This document shows, piece by piece, positions 54,043-61,844 of a stretch of DNA of 64,000 bases (within the stretch, counting starts at the first letter, position 1; each line of letters starts with the position of its first letter). A program made the translations under genes and the position numbers. The notes under the pieces were generated by a model. The model ran no database searches and was not told where the DNA came from. It was given only the letters and a program-made list of their open reading frames with translations. Source of the stretch: Thiohalocapsa halophila (GTDB lineage Bacteria; Pseudomonadota; Gammaproteobacteria; Chromatiales; Chromatiaceae); contig NZ_NRRV01000002.1 in assembly GCF_016583825.1 (NCBI RefSeq), positions 94,651 through 158,650 on the forward strand, read 5' to 3'.

Positions 54043-54120
54043 GTGGGAGCGGCATCCTTGCCGCGACGCGTTCGGCACCGTCCGCGCCCTGCATCGTCGC
54101 GGCAGGGATGCCGCTCCCAC
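54043..54120. repeat. REP-like long inverted repeat
   Basis: GTGGGAGCGGCATCC, a one-base difference, then GCCGCGACG, matched 25 bases later by its reverse complement ending GGATGCCGCTCCCAC. The stem is about 25 bp around a 28-base loop. The GTGGGAGCGGCATCC arm is a common style of dispersed palindromic element in gammaproteobacteria. It lies just past the TSUP stop codon and may also end transcription. Confidence 0.8.
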
Positions 54121-54197
54121 AGGGCCCGCGCGGCATCAAAGCCGTGCGGCGATCACCGGCACTTGCACAGCGCCCCCAGAGCATTCACATTGGAGGC

Positions 54198-54590
54198 ATG
54201 TCCAGGCACCGCCGACACATCGCCGCCGTCGCCTGCGTGCTGCTGCTCAATCTGCAGTTGTTCGCAGCCAACGCGCTCGGCTGCGTGCATCAGCCCGATC
54301 ACGCGGCTGCCGTCGTCGACTGCCCGCACACGAACGGCGCCGCCGCAGCCGAGGGCGCCATCACGGCTGCGCCGCTCGCAAGCGGGAGCGGCGGCGTTGA
54401 TTCCGTCTCCGGTGACGCCTGCCAGAAATGCAACCTCGGCAAGGTCGCAGGCGCCTGGCACCTTGTACTCGCGCCTTCCCCCCTGCTCCTCTCCCGGCCC
54501 GCGTTGCTGCCGGTGTCGCATCCGGTTGCCGGAGCACCCCACTATACCCCCGACGGCCTGCTGCGGCCCCCGCGCCCCCTCTCCGGTTAA
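54198..54590 (+). CDS. Small secreted Cys/His-containing protein upstream of cusB
   Basis: A 130-residue protein with a signal peptide (IAAVACVLLLNLQLFAANAL) and, in the mature part, CVHQPDHAAAVVDCPHTNG and GDACQKCNLGK, giving four Cys and several His residues. TTGGAGG precedes the ATG. Its position 88 bases before cusB and its Cys/His content suggest periplasmic metal binding or sensing, like the DUF2946-type proteins often seen in copper loci, but no family is certain. Confidence 0.65.
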   Translation: MSRHRRHIAAVACVLLLNLQLFAANALGCVHQPDHAAAVVDCPHTNGAAAAEGAITAAPLASGSGGVDSVSGDACQKCNLGKVAGAWHLVLAPSPLLLSRPALLPVSHPVAGAPHYTPDGLLRPPRPLSG

Positions 54591-54677
54591 TGCCGCCGGC
54601 GGCCGCCTTGGCCGCCAAACGCTTGATCCTGGCCCAGGGGCGACACCCGCCCGGGGCCCGACCCGGAGAGTCCCGAG

Positions 54678-56162
54678 ATGTCTGCTAACCGAGGGCGCCG
54701 CGGCGGCGCCGCAGTCAGGGCGCTCGCCCTGGCGCTGATCCCACTCCTGCTCGCCGGCTGCGAGGGCGAGCAACCGAGCGAAGACCTGGCCGAGGCCATG
54801 GACGACACGGCCATGGAGCATGCGGCCAAGCACATGGACCCGACCTACGTGTGTCCCATGCACCCGAAGATCGTCAAGGATGAATCCGGCAGCTGCCCCA
54901 TCTGCGGCATGGACCTGGTGGAACAGGAGCCACCGCCCGCGGCCGACCCGGCGCCGTCGGAGTCCATGGCCGAGGCAGCAGACGATACCGCCATGGAGCA
55001 CGCCGCCAAGCACCTTGACCCCAAGTATGTCTGCCCGATGCACCCGCAGATCGTCAAGGACGAGCCCGGGTCCTGCCCCATCTGTGGCATGGACCTGGTG
55101 GAGAAGATGATGGACCCGATGACGGGCAAGCGGCCCGAGGTGTCACTGACCCCGGCGGTCGTCCAGACGCTCGGCGTGCGCACCGCCAAGGCCGAGCGGG
55201 GCACGCTGTGGAAGTACATCAAGACCGTCGGGCGCATCGAGTACGACGAGACCAGGCTCGCCCACGTGCATCCGCGCGCCGAGGGCTGGATCGAAGACCT
55301 GAACCTGCGCGCCGAAGGAGAGCCGGTGCGGGCGGGCCAGCAGCTCGCCGAGCTCTATGCGCCGGACATTCTGTCCGCGCAGGTGGACTTCCTGCTGGCC
55401 CAGGACCGCTCTGGCGCCCAGCGCCGGGTCAGCGAAGACAAGGCGCGGAACATCCTGCGGCTCCTGGACGTGCCGGACGACATCATCCGCGAGATCGAGC
55501 GCACCGGCGAGCCCCGCAACCGCATCCCGGTGCGCGCCCCCATCGACGGCATCGTCACACAAATGACCGCACGGGACGGCATGTACGTCACCGAGTCCAG
55601 CGAGATGTTCACCATCGCCGACCTCGCCCGGGTTTGGGTCATGGTGGACATCTACGAGCACCAGATCGACTGGCTGCGCGAAGGACTCACCGCCGAGATG
55701 ACGGTCCCCGCCCGCCCCGGGCGCACCTGGGACGGCGAGGTGGACTACCTCTACCCGGAGCTCGACCCGGACACCCGCACGCTGAAGGTACGGCTGGTCT
55801 TCGACAACCCGGACCTGGCGCTCAAGCCCAACATGTTCGCCGACGTGATCATCTACGGCGGCCCCAAGCGCGACGTGCTCAAGGTGCCCACCCAGGCCGT
55901 CATCGTCACCGGTGAGCGCGAGAGCGTGGTATTGGCACTCGGCGACGGCCGCTTCCAACCGGTGGACGTGGTCACGGGGATGCAGCGCGGCGACGAGGTG
56001 GAGATCCTCTCGGGCCTGGACGCCGGCGACGAGGTGGTGGTCTCGGGCCAGTTCCTGATCGACTCCGAGTCCAACCTCCAGGCGAGCTTCATGCGGATGG
56101 GGGAGGCGGAGACGGAGCCCGAGGACGAGGGCATGGGTGGGGGGCAGGCGCATGTGCACTGA
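54678..56162 (+). CDS. cusB: CusB-type RND efflux periplasmic adaptor with two heavy-metal-binding domains
   Basis: Links the inner-membrane pump CusA to an outer-membrane channel. The 494-residue lipoprotein has lipobox LAGC (Cys28), then two near-identical heavy-metal-binding domains at about 40-82 and 100-142, each with VCPMHP and SCPICGMDLVE. The membrane-fusion part has TAKAERGTLWKYIKTVGRIE, RAPIDGIVTQMTARDGMYVT and DTRTLKVRLVFDNPDLALKP. The duplication keeps a 60-residue period and close DNA identity, so it is recent. A ribosome-binding site (GGAGAG) precedes the ATG. No cusC-type channel gene is present. Confidence 0.93.
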   Translation: MSANRGRRGGAAVRALALALIPLLLAGCEGEQPSEDLAEAMDDTAMEHAAKHMDPTYVCPMHPKIVKDESGSCPICGMDLVEQEPPPAADPAPSESMAEAADDTAMEHAAKHLDPKYVCPMHPQIVKDEPGSCPICGMDLVEKMMDPMTGKRPEVSLTPAVVQTLGVRTAKAERGTLWKYIKTVGRIEYDETRLAHVHPRAEGWIEDLNLRAEGEPVRAGQQLAELYAPDILSAQVDFLLAQDRSGAQRRVSEDKARNILRLLDVPDDIIREIERTGEPRNRIPVRAPIDGIVTQMTARDGMYVTESSEMFTIADLARVWVMVDIYEHQIDWLREGLTAEMTVPARPGRTWDGEVDYLYPELDPDTRTLKVRLVFDNPDLALKPNMFADVIIYGGPKRDVLKVPTQAVIVTGERESVVLALGDGRFQPVDVVTGMQRGDEVEILSGLDAGDEVVVSGQFLIDSESNLQASFMRMGEAETEPEDEGMGGGQAHVH

Positions 56163-56174
56163 TCGCATCAGAAA

Positions 56175-56256
56175 GTGCGAAGTGCGTGGTGCGCGGTGCG
56201 GGGGCGCCCATACCGATCAGCGCGACGACCGGACTGCGCACCGCGCACTGCGCACC
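56175..56256. repeat. Heptamer array C: inverted arms of GTGCGNN units
   Basis: Four direct 7-bp units (GTGCGAA, GTGCGTG, GTGCGCG, GTGCGGG, 56175-56202), a 30-base middle, then about three reverse-complement units of the same type (56233-56256; GTGCGCA, GTGCGCG, GTGCGCA on the minus strand). The arms can pair. It lies 12 bases after the cusB stop codon. Confidence 0.88.
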
Positions 56257-56353
56257 TCCCTAAACGCCTAGATCCGGTGCACCAAGGCCGCCGATGCAGC
56301 ATCCAGGGGGGATCAGCAAAGCGGTTCCCCGGAGCATGGCTCACCGCCTCCAA

Positions 56354-56367
56354 TACCGGCGCCGGTA
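56354..56367. promoter_or_regulatory. Perfect 14-bp palindrome upstream of the toxin-antitoxin genes
   Basis: TACCGGCGCCGGTA lies about 14 bases before the candidate -35 box of the antitoxin gene. It is a possible operator for an autoregulated Phd/YefM-type pair. This is inferred from position and symmetry only. Confidence 0.35.
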
Positions 56368-56380
56368 AGCGCTAAGCCAC

Positions 56381-56408
56381 TTGCCGCCCGTCACGAACCG
56401 GCTATTCT
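56381..56408 (+). promoter_or_regulatory. Candidate promoter of the toxin-antitoxin pair
   Basis: TTGCCG, a 16-base spacer, and TATTCT, ending about 30 bases before the antitoxin ATG. The local drop in GC content supports a promoter. Confidence 0.4.
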
Positions 56409-56439
56409 AGGCATATTGGCCATTTTAGGGAGATTACTG

Positions 56440-56718
56440 ATGATCACTGTCACCTCCGTCGAAGCCCAAAACCGCTTCGGTGAGCTCATCGACCGCGCCC
56501 AGCGCGAGCCGGTGGAGGTCACCCGCCGCGGGCGCACCGTCGCCTATGTCGTGTCCGAGCTGGATATGCAGGAGCTGATGTCGCTGCGGCAGCGGCGGGA
56601 GGAAGCCGCTCGCTGGTACTCGCGCTACCGCCGCACTGTCGCCGAGCAGGCGCCGGCGGCCGACGCCGACGCCCTGACGGACGCCGAGGTGTCGGCCCTG
56701 GTGCATGAGCTTCGCTAG
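56440..56718 (+). CDS. Phd/YefM-type antitoxin
   Basis: A 92-residue protein starting MITVTSVEAQNRFGELIDRA, then REPVEVTRRGRTVAYVVSEL: the Phd/YefM DNA-binding fold. The C-terminal half is charged and would bind the toxin. AGGGAG precedes the ATG. The next gene starts 14 bases before its stop codon, as in a coupled pair. It sits between cusB and cusA, bracketed by heptamer arrays C and D. Confidence 0.9.
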   Translation: MITVTSVEAQNRFGELIDRAQREPVEVTRRGRTVAYVVSELDMQELMSLRQRREEAARWYSRYRRTVAEQAPAADADALTDAEVSALVHELR

Positions 56719-57121
56719 GCGGCTCGTCGTCGATACGGGCGTGCTGGTGAGTGCCGCCATCCGCCCGGAATCGGTACCGGCGCTGGCCTTCGAGAAGGCG
56801 CTGCTGCAATTCGAGGTCTGCGCGTCCGACGAAACGCTGGCGGAGCTGAGCACCGTGCTGATGCGCTCGAAATTCGACCGCTACGCCGCAAGGGACCTGC
56901 GCCAGGCCTTTGTCGACGGCTTCCGGCAGCACGCCACGCTGCTCGCAGTCACCGAAGTCGTCACGGACTGCGCCGACCCCAAGGACAACAAGTTTCTCGC
57001 CCTCGCCGAGACGGCGGACGCGGAGCTGATCGTCGCCAGCGCTGCGCACCTCACCGACCTGCATCCCTGGCGGGGCATACCCATCCTGCCGCCGGCGGCG
57101 TTTCTCGTCGGTGTGCGCTGA
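56705..57121 (+). CDS. PIN-domain toxin (COG1569-like)
   Basis: A 138-residue PIN-domain protein, probably an RNase. VVDTGVLVSAAI carries Asp10, DETLAEL carries Glu43, and CADPKDNKFLALAETADAEL carries the next acidic pair. The last strand reads IVASAAHLTDL where the family usually has an Asp (D/GD-x-x-L-L), so one metal ligand may be missing. It overlaps the antitoxin gene by 14 bases. Confidence 0.85.
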   Translation: MSFARRLVVDTGVLVSAAIRPESVPALAFEKALLQFEVCASDETLAELSTVLMRSKFDRYAARDLRQAFVDGFRQHATLLAVTEVVTDCADPKDNKFLALAETADAELIVASAAHLTDLHPWRGIPILPPAAFLVGVR

Positions 57122-57139
57122 CAGCGGGATGCGTTCAGC

Positions 57140-57189
57140 CGACTCCCGGACTCCGGACTCCGTACTCCGTACGTCGTACTCCTTACCTC
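57140..57189. repeat. Heptamer array D: GGACTCC/GTACTCC units
   Basis: Seven units of 7 bp with one extra base after the first: CGACTCC, GGACTCC, GGACTCC, GTACTCC, GTACGTC, GTACTCC, TTACCTC. It lies 18 bases after the PIN toxin stop codon and 34 bases before the cusA start. Only one arm is present. Confidence 0.82.
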
Positions 57190-57223
57190 ACCCCCAACGC
57201 GCCAAGCCCCAGGAGACCAGACC

Positions 57224-60200
57224 ATGAGCCACGTCATCCTCTGGTCCATCAAAAACCGCTTCCTGGTCCTGATCGCCGCCCTACTGCTGACAGGCTGGGG
57301 CATCGTCGCGCTCAAGAACACGCCGCTGGACGCCATCCCGGACCTGTCGGACGTGCAGGTCATCATCAAGACCAGCTTCCCTGGGCAGTCGCCGCGGGTG
57401 GTGGAGGAGCAGGTCACCTACCCCATCACCACCACCATGCTGTCGGTGCCCGGCGCCAAGGCGGTGCGCGGCTACAGCTTCTTCGGCGACTCCTTTGTCT
57501 ATGTCATCTTCGACGACGGCACCGACCTGTACTGGGCCCGCTCGCGGGTGCTGGAGTACCTGAACCAGGCGGCGTCGGACCTGCCGGACGGCGTCCAGCC
57601 CAGGCTCGGGCCGGATGCCACCGGCGTCGGCTGGGTCTACAGCTATGCGCTGGTGGACCGCACCGGCCAGCACGACCTGGCGCAGTTGACCAGCCTCCAG
57701 GACTGGTTCCTGAAGTTCGAGCTGCAGACCGTGCCCGGCGTCTCGGAGGTGGCCACCGTCGGCGGCATGGTGCGCCAGTACCAGATCGTCGCCGACCCCG
57801 AAAAGCTGCGCGGCTACGGCATCCCGCTGGAGCGGCTCATCCAAGCGGTGCAGAACGCCAACCGGGAGGTGGGCGGCTCGGTGCTGGAGCTCGCGGAGGC
57901 GGAGTACATGGTCCGCACCCGGGGCTACCTCACGTCCATCGAAGACATCGAGCTGATCCCGGTGCACACCACTCCCGACGGCACGCCTGTGCTGCTGCGG
58001 GACGTGGCGCGGGTGCAGATCGGCCCGGAAATGCGCCGCGGCATCGCGGACCTGGACGGCGAGGGGGAGATCACCGGCGGCATCATCGTCATGCGCTCCG
58101 GCGAGAACGCGCTGGCCACCATCGATGCGGTGAAGCAGCGCATCGACGAGCTGCGCCCGAGCCTGCCGGACGGGGTGGAGATCGTCGAGACCTACGACCG
58201 CTCCCAGCTCATCCTGGACAGCGTCGACAACCTGCAGACCAAGCTGATCGAGGAATTTCTCGTCGTCGCGCTGGTGTGTGTGGCCTTCCTGTTCCACCTG
58301 CGCTCCTCCTTGGTGGTGATCATCACCCTGCCGCTCGGCATCCTGGTGGCGTTCATCGTGATGCAGGCGCAGGGCATCAACGCCAACATCATGTCCCTGG
58401 GCGGCATTGCCATTGCCATCGGGGCGATGGTGGATGCAGCCATTGTCATGATCGAGAACGCCCACAAGCACCTGGAGCGTTATGAGGCGGAGCACGGCGA
58501 GCGCCCCCGCGGCGAGGCGCACTGGCGAGTCATCGGCGACGCGGCGGTGGAGGTCGGGCCGGCGCTGTTCTTCTCTTTGCTCATCATCACGCTCAGCTTC
58601 CTGCCCGTGTTCACGCTGCAGGCGCAGGAAGGGCGGCTGTTCCGACCCCTGGCCTTCACCAAGACCTATGCCATGGCCGCCTCGGCGGGCCTGGCCGTGA
58701 CCCTGGTGCCGGTGTTGATGGGCTATCTGGTGCGCGGGCGCATCCCGGCCGAGCACAAGAATCCGCTGAACCGCTTCCTGATCTGGCTGTATCGGCCCTT
58801 CCTGCGGGCGGTGCTGCGGCTGCCGCGGACCACCATCCTCGTGTCCATCCTGGTGATGGCGAGCATGCTGATCCCGCTGGCGGGTATCGGCGGGCTGCTG
58901 GAGCCGCTCAAGTGGCCGTTCCAGGCGGCCTCGGCGGTCACGTCGCTCGTCGGTGGGGCAAACGCAGGAGGCGCGACAGCCGCCGAGGATACAACTTCCG
59001 CGTCGGGCTTCGCTGCCGCTCAGCCCGACCTACCCGCGCAGCCCAAGCGGCGGCCGCCCGTCGAGGTCATCGAGAGCTGGCAGGCGGGGCTCGCCGACGC
59101 CTGGCAGGCGACCTTCCGCGGCGTGCCCGTGTTGGAGGACTGGCATCGGGGCTTGGGCTCCGAGTTCATGCCGGACCTCTACGAAGGAGACCTGATGTAC
59201 ATGCCCACCACCCTGCCGGGCCTGTCCATCGGCAAGGCCCAGGAGCTGCTCCAGCAGACCGACCGGCTCATCGCGACCCTGCCGGAGGTGGAGCGGGTCT
59301 TCGGCAAGATCGGCCGGGCCGACACGGCCACGGACCCAGCGCCACTGACCATGATCGAGACGCTGATTCAGCTCAAGCCCGAGTCCGAATGGCGCCCCGG
59401 CATGACCGTGGACAAGCTCATCGACGAGCTGGACGCCACCGTGGACCTGCCCGGCGTCACCAATGCCTGGGTCATGCCCATCAAGACCCGCATCGACATG
59501 CTCGCCACCGGCATCAAGACGCCGGTGGGCGTGAAGATCGCGGGGCCTGACTTGGACGTCATCGAGCGCATCGGCCAGGACGTGGAGCGCGCCGTGCTGA
59601 CGGTGGATGGCACCACCTCGGCCTTCTCGGAGCGCGTCGCCGGCGGGCGCTATGTGGAGATCCGCCCGGATCGGCTCGCCGCCGCCCGGGTGGGCCTCAA
59701 CGTCAGCGACATCAACAGCCTGGTGGCCGCCGCCATCGGCGGCATCAATGTCAGCCGCACCGTAGAGGGGCTGGAGCGCTACCCCATCAACGTGCGCTTC
59801 CCCCGGGAGCAGCGCGACGATGTGCAGAAGCTCCGCGAGCTGCCCATCGTCACCCCCACCGGCGCCCAGGTGCCGCTGGCCCAAGTGGCGGAAGTCGAGA
59901 TCGTCGACGGCGCGCCCATGCTGAAGAGCGAGAACGCGCGCCTCAACGGCTGGACCTTCGTCGACATCCGCGGCCGCGATCTCGGCAGCTGGATCGCAGA
60001 GGCCCGCCAGGTGGTGCGCGACGAGGTGGACCTGCCGGCGGGCTACTCGCTCACCTGGTCCGGTCAGTACGAGTACATGGCAAGGGCGCAGGAGCGCCTG
60101 AATCAGGTCATCCCGCTGACGCTCGCCATCATCTTCATCCTGCTCTACATGACCTTCCGCAGCACCACCGAGGCGCTGATGGTCATGCTGTCCCTGCCCT

Positions 60201-60709
60201 TCGCGCTAGTGGGCGGCTTTTGGCTCATTTATCTCTTGGGCTACAACCTGTCGGTGGCCGTCGCCGTGGGCCTGATCGCACTCGCCGGCGTCGCCGCGGA
60301 GTTCGGTGTCGTGATGCTGGTGTACCTGGACAACGCCCTCAAGCAGTGGCAAGCCGAGGGCCGGCTCGCGACCCGCGACGACCTCAAGGCCGCCATCGAA
60401 GAGGGCGCGGTGCTGCGCATCCGCCCCAAGGCCATGACGGTGGCCACCATCTTCGCCGGTCTCCTGCCCATCATGCTCCAGGGCGGCGTCGGCTCCGAGG
60501 TGATGCAGCCCATCGCCGCACCCATGGTGGGCGGCATGATCACTGCCCCGCTGCTGAGCCTGTTCGTGCTGCCGGCCATTTACCTGCTGTGGCGCCAGCG
60601 CGCACTGGGGCAGGGAGAGTCGCCGGCGCCACTGCCGGCGGACACCGCCGAGCCGGACCCCGGCAGCTCCCCCACCGCGCAGGGCACCCCCTCCCCAGCC
60701 TCCGGCTGA
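57224..60709 (+). CDS. cusA: CusA-type RND efflux pump (copper/silver)
   Basis: A 1161-residue trimeric proton-driven pump of the heavy-metal efflux class. It opens MSHVILWSIKNRFLVLIAAL and has the usual 12 helices and large periplasmic loops. The three methionines of the Cu/Ag site are kept: Met660 in LMYMPTTLPG, Met710 in APLTMIETLIQLKP and Met759 in TRIDMLATGIKTP. An Ala/Gly/Pro-rich insert of roughly 90 residues (about 570-660, AASAVTSLVGGANAGGATAA) is not in E. coli CusA. AGGAG lies ahead of the ATG. It is separated from cusB by a toxin-antitoxin pair. Its 3' end is partly duplicated at 61602. Confidence 0.95.
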   Translation: MSHVILWSIKNRFLVLIAALLLTGWGIVALKNTPLDAIPDLSDVQVIIKTSFPGQSPRVVEEQVTYPITTTMLSVPGAKAVRGYSFFGDSFVYVIFDDGTDLYWARSRVLEYLNQAASDLPDGVQPRLGPDATGVGWVYSYALVDRTGQHDLAQLTSLQDWFLKFELQTVPGVSEVATVGGMVRQYQIVADPEKLRGYGIPLERLIQAVQNANREVGGSVLELAEAEYMVRTRGYLTSIEDIELIPVHTTPDGTPVLLRDVARVQIGPEMRRGIADLDGEGEITGGIIVMRSGENALATIDAVKQRIDELRPSLPDGVEIVETYDRSQLILDSVDNLQTKLIEEFLVVALVCVAFLFHLRSSLVVIITLPLGILVAFIVMQAQGINANIMSLGGIAIAIGAMVDAAIVMIENAHKHLERYEAEHGERPRGEAHWRVIGDAAVEVGPALFFSLLIITLSFLPVFTLQAQEGRLFRPLAFTKTYAMAASAGLAVTLVPVLMGYLVRGRIPAEHKNPLNRFLIWLYRPFLRAVLRLPRTTILVSILVMASMLIPLAGIGGLLEPLKWPFQAASAVTSLVGGANAGGATAAEDTTSASGFAAAQPDLPAQPKRRPPVEVIESWQAGLADAWQATFRGVPVLEDWHRGLGSEFMPDLYEGDLMYMPTTLPGLSIGKAQELLQQTDRLIATLPEVERVFGKIGRADTATDPAPLTMIETLIQLKPESEWRPGMTVDKLIDELDATVDLPGVTNAWVMPIKTRIDMLATGIKTPVGVKIAGPDLDVIERIGQDVERAVLTVDGTTSAFSERVAGGRYVEIRPDRLAAARVGLNVSDINSLVAAAIGGINVSRTVEGLERYPINVRFPREQRDDVQKLRELPIVTPTGAQVPLAQVAEVEIVDGAPMLKSENARLNGWTFVDIRGRDLGSWIAEARQVVRDEVDLPAGYSLTWSGQYEYMARAQERLNQVIPLTLAIIFILLYMTFRSTTEALMVMLSLPFALVGGFWLIYLLGYNLSVAVAVGLIALAGVAAEFGVVMLVYLDNALKQWQAEGRLATRDDLKAAIEEGAVLRIRPKAMTVATIFAGLLPIMLQGGVGSEVMQPIAAPMVGGMITAPLLSLFVLPAIYLLWRQRALGQGESPAPLPADTAEPDPGSSPTAQGTPSPASG

Positions 60710-60894
60710 GCGCGGCGCTCATCTGGGGGCACGGCCTAAAGGCCCCTCCCTGGGACCGCCGACTTCTAGTCGGCCCGCCGCGCGCCCGGCTCAACGCCGG
60801 GCGCGCGGCGTCGACATGCCAACAAGAACCGCCGTAAAGCTCGCGTCGCTCCCACGCACAATCACACAGCCTCAAGAGAGCAACGACGAAACAC
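60575..60894. repeat. Duplicated block, copy 1: cusA 3' end plus double-hairpin element
   Basis: Bases 60575-60670 (the last coding part of cusA) match 61602-61697 with about 15 differences. Bases 60752-60894 match 61702-61844 over 143 bases with 10 differences and no gaps. The second part holds two hairpins: GCCGACT/AGTCGGC, and a 15-bp stem (CGCCGCGCGCCCGGC with its complement) around TCAA. Confidence 0.88.
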
Positions 60895-61187
60895 CATGCG
60901 ACCCGCCCCGGCACCCACACCGCCTCGCTCTGCCTCCCGCCGGCGCCCACCTCTGGTCGCCGACGCCTTGGCCCACGCTACCGGCGGCAAAATACAATCC
61001 TCTACGGTCGGCAACGCCACATGCGGAACATGCCGCGGCCAGACGCCGGCCCCGGTGAGCTCAACAACAGTTAACCGACGCTCGCCTGGCCCGCTCAGCG
61101 CAAGAGGCAAGCTCTGTGTTGTGAAGCGCGCGCCGGTGAACATGCTTGTGTGCTGGGCGATGAAAACGCAGCCGAAACCACCGCAGC
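60895..61187. other. Intergenic region after the cusA-linked repeat
   Basis: No gene is supported. One copy of the 9-base word that recurs near 62930 and 63658 occurs here in reverse orientation (61067-61075). Confidence 0.4.
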
Positions 61188-61589
61188 ATGCCCGAGATTT
61201 GCCGTTTCTACGGATTCATCATCAGGATGTTCCTCATCGACAAGGAGCATCCCCCTCGGCACATCCACATCAAGTATGGAGTAAGAATGAAGCTTGCCAC
61301 GTTTGAACAACGCGATGGGTTCAGGTTCGCGCTTACCTTCGACAACGGTGATCGCGCGACGGTCGACTTAGAGCCGCTGATCGGCGACCACATCTCGGTT
61401 GACGAGCTCGGATCAGCGGAGATCGATCCCGACTGGGGTTGCCTGCAATTTCAAGGCGGGATGGTCGATATCGAGCCAACAACCTTGTACCGGTATGCCA
61501 TGCATTCTCGTGCGGAGAGCACGGGACGCGCACCAGCAGCCGCCCAGCCGGCACACCAGGCCGAGCGCTTGCCGGCCGGCCGCCGCTGA
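61188..61589 (+). CDS. Fused DUF4160-DUF2442 remnant
   Basis: A 133-residue open frame. Residues 1-30 (MPEICRFYGFIIRMFLIDKE, then HPPRHIHIKYG) are the start of a DUF4160 protein, which normally runs to about 80 residues. From about residue 42 the sequence becomes a DUF2442 domain (RFALTFDNGDRATVDLEPLI, then EIDPDWGCLQFQGGMVDIEP). The two families are normally separate adjacent genes, often placed among toxin-antitoxin-like pairs. An internal deletion seems to have joined them in frame. The tail after TTLYRYA is Ala-rich. Function is unknown; it may be a relic. Confidence 0.65.
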   Translation: MPEICRFYGFIIRMFLIDKEHPPRHIHIKYGVRMKLATFEQRDGFRFALTFDNGDRATVDLEPLIGDHISVDELGSAEIDPDWGCLQFQGGMVDIEPTTLYRYAMHSRAESTGRAPAAAQPAHQAERLPAGRR

Positions 61590-61601
61590 CGCGGGCGGCC
61601 G

Positions 61602-61844
61602 GCCATCTAGCTGCTCTGGCGCCAACGCGCACTCAGGCACGGAGCGTCGCCGGCACCACGGCGGGCGAACACCGCCGAGCCGAACGCCGGCAGCTCCCCG
61701 CGGGACCGCCGACTTCCAGTCGGCCCGCCGCGCGCCCGGCTCAACGCCGGGCGCGCGGCGTCAGCACGCCAACAATACCCGCCCTAAAGCTCGCGTCACT
61801 CCCACGTACAATCACACAGCCTCAAGAGAGCAACTACGAAACAC
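61602..61844. repeat. Duplicated block, copy 2
   Basis: A second copy of the block at 60575-60894 lacking about 75 bases in the middle (the cusA stop region and the start of the spacer). The coding part carries changes that break the cusA frame. The 143-base double-hairpin part (61702-61844) is well kept. The two copies enclose the fused DUF4160-DUF2442 gene. Confidence 0.88.

Noticed and set aside
60896..61306. A 136-residue frame starting in the first repeat copy
   Set aside because: Its composition is low-complexity and it overlaps the better-supported DUF4160-DUF2442 frame.
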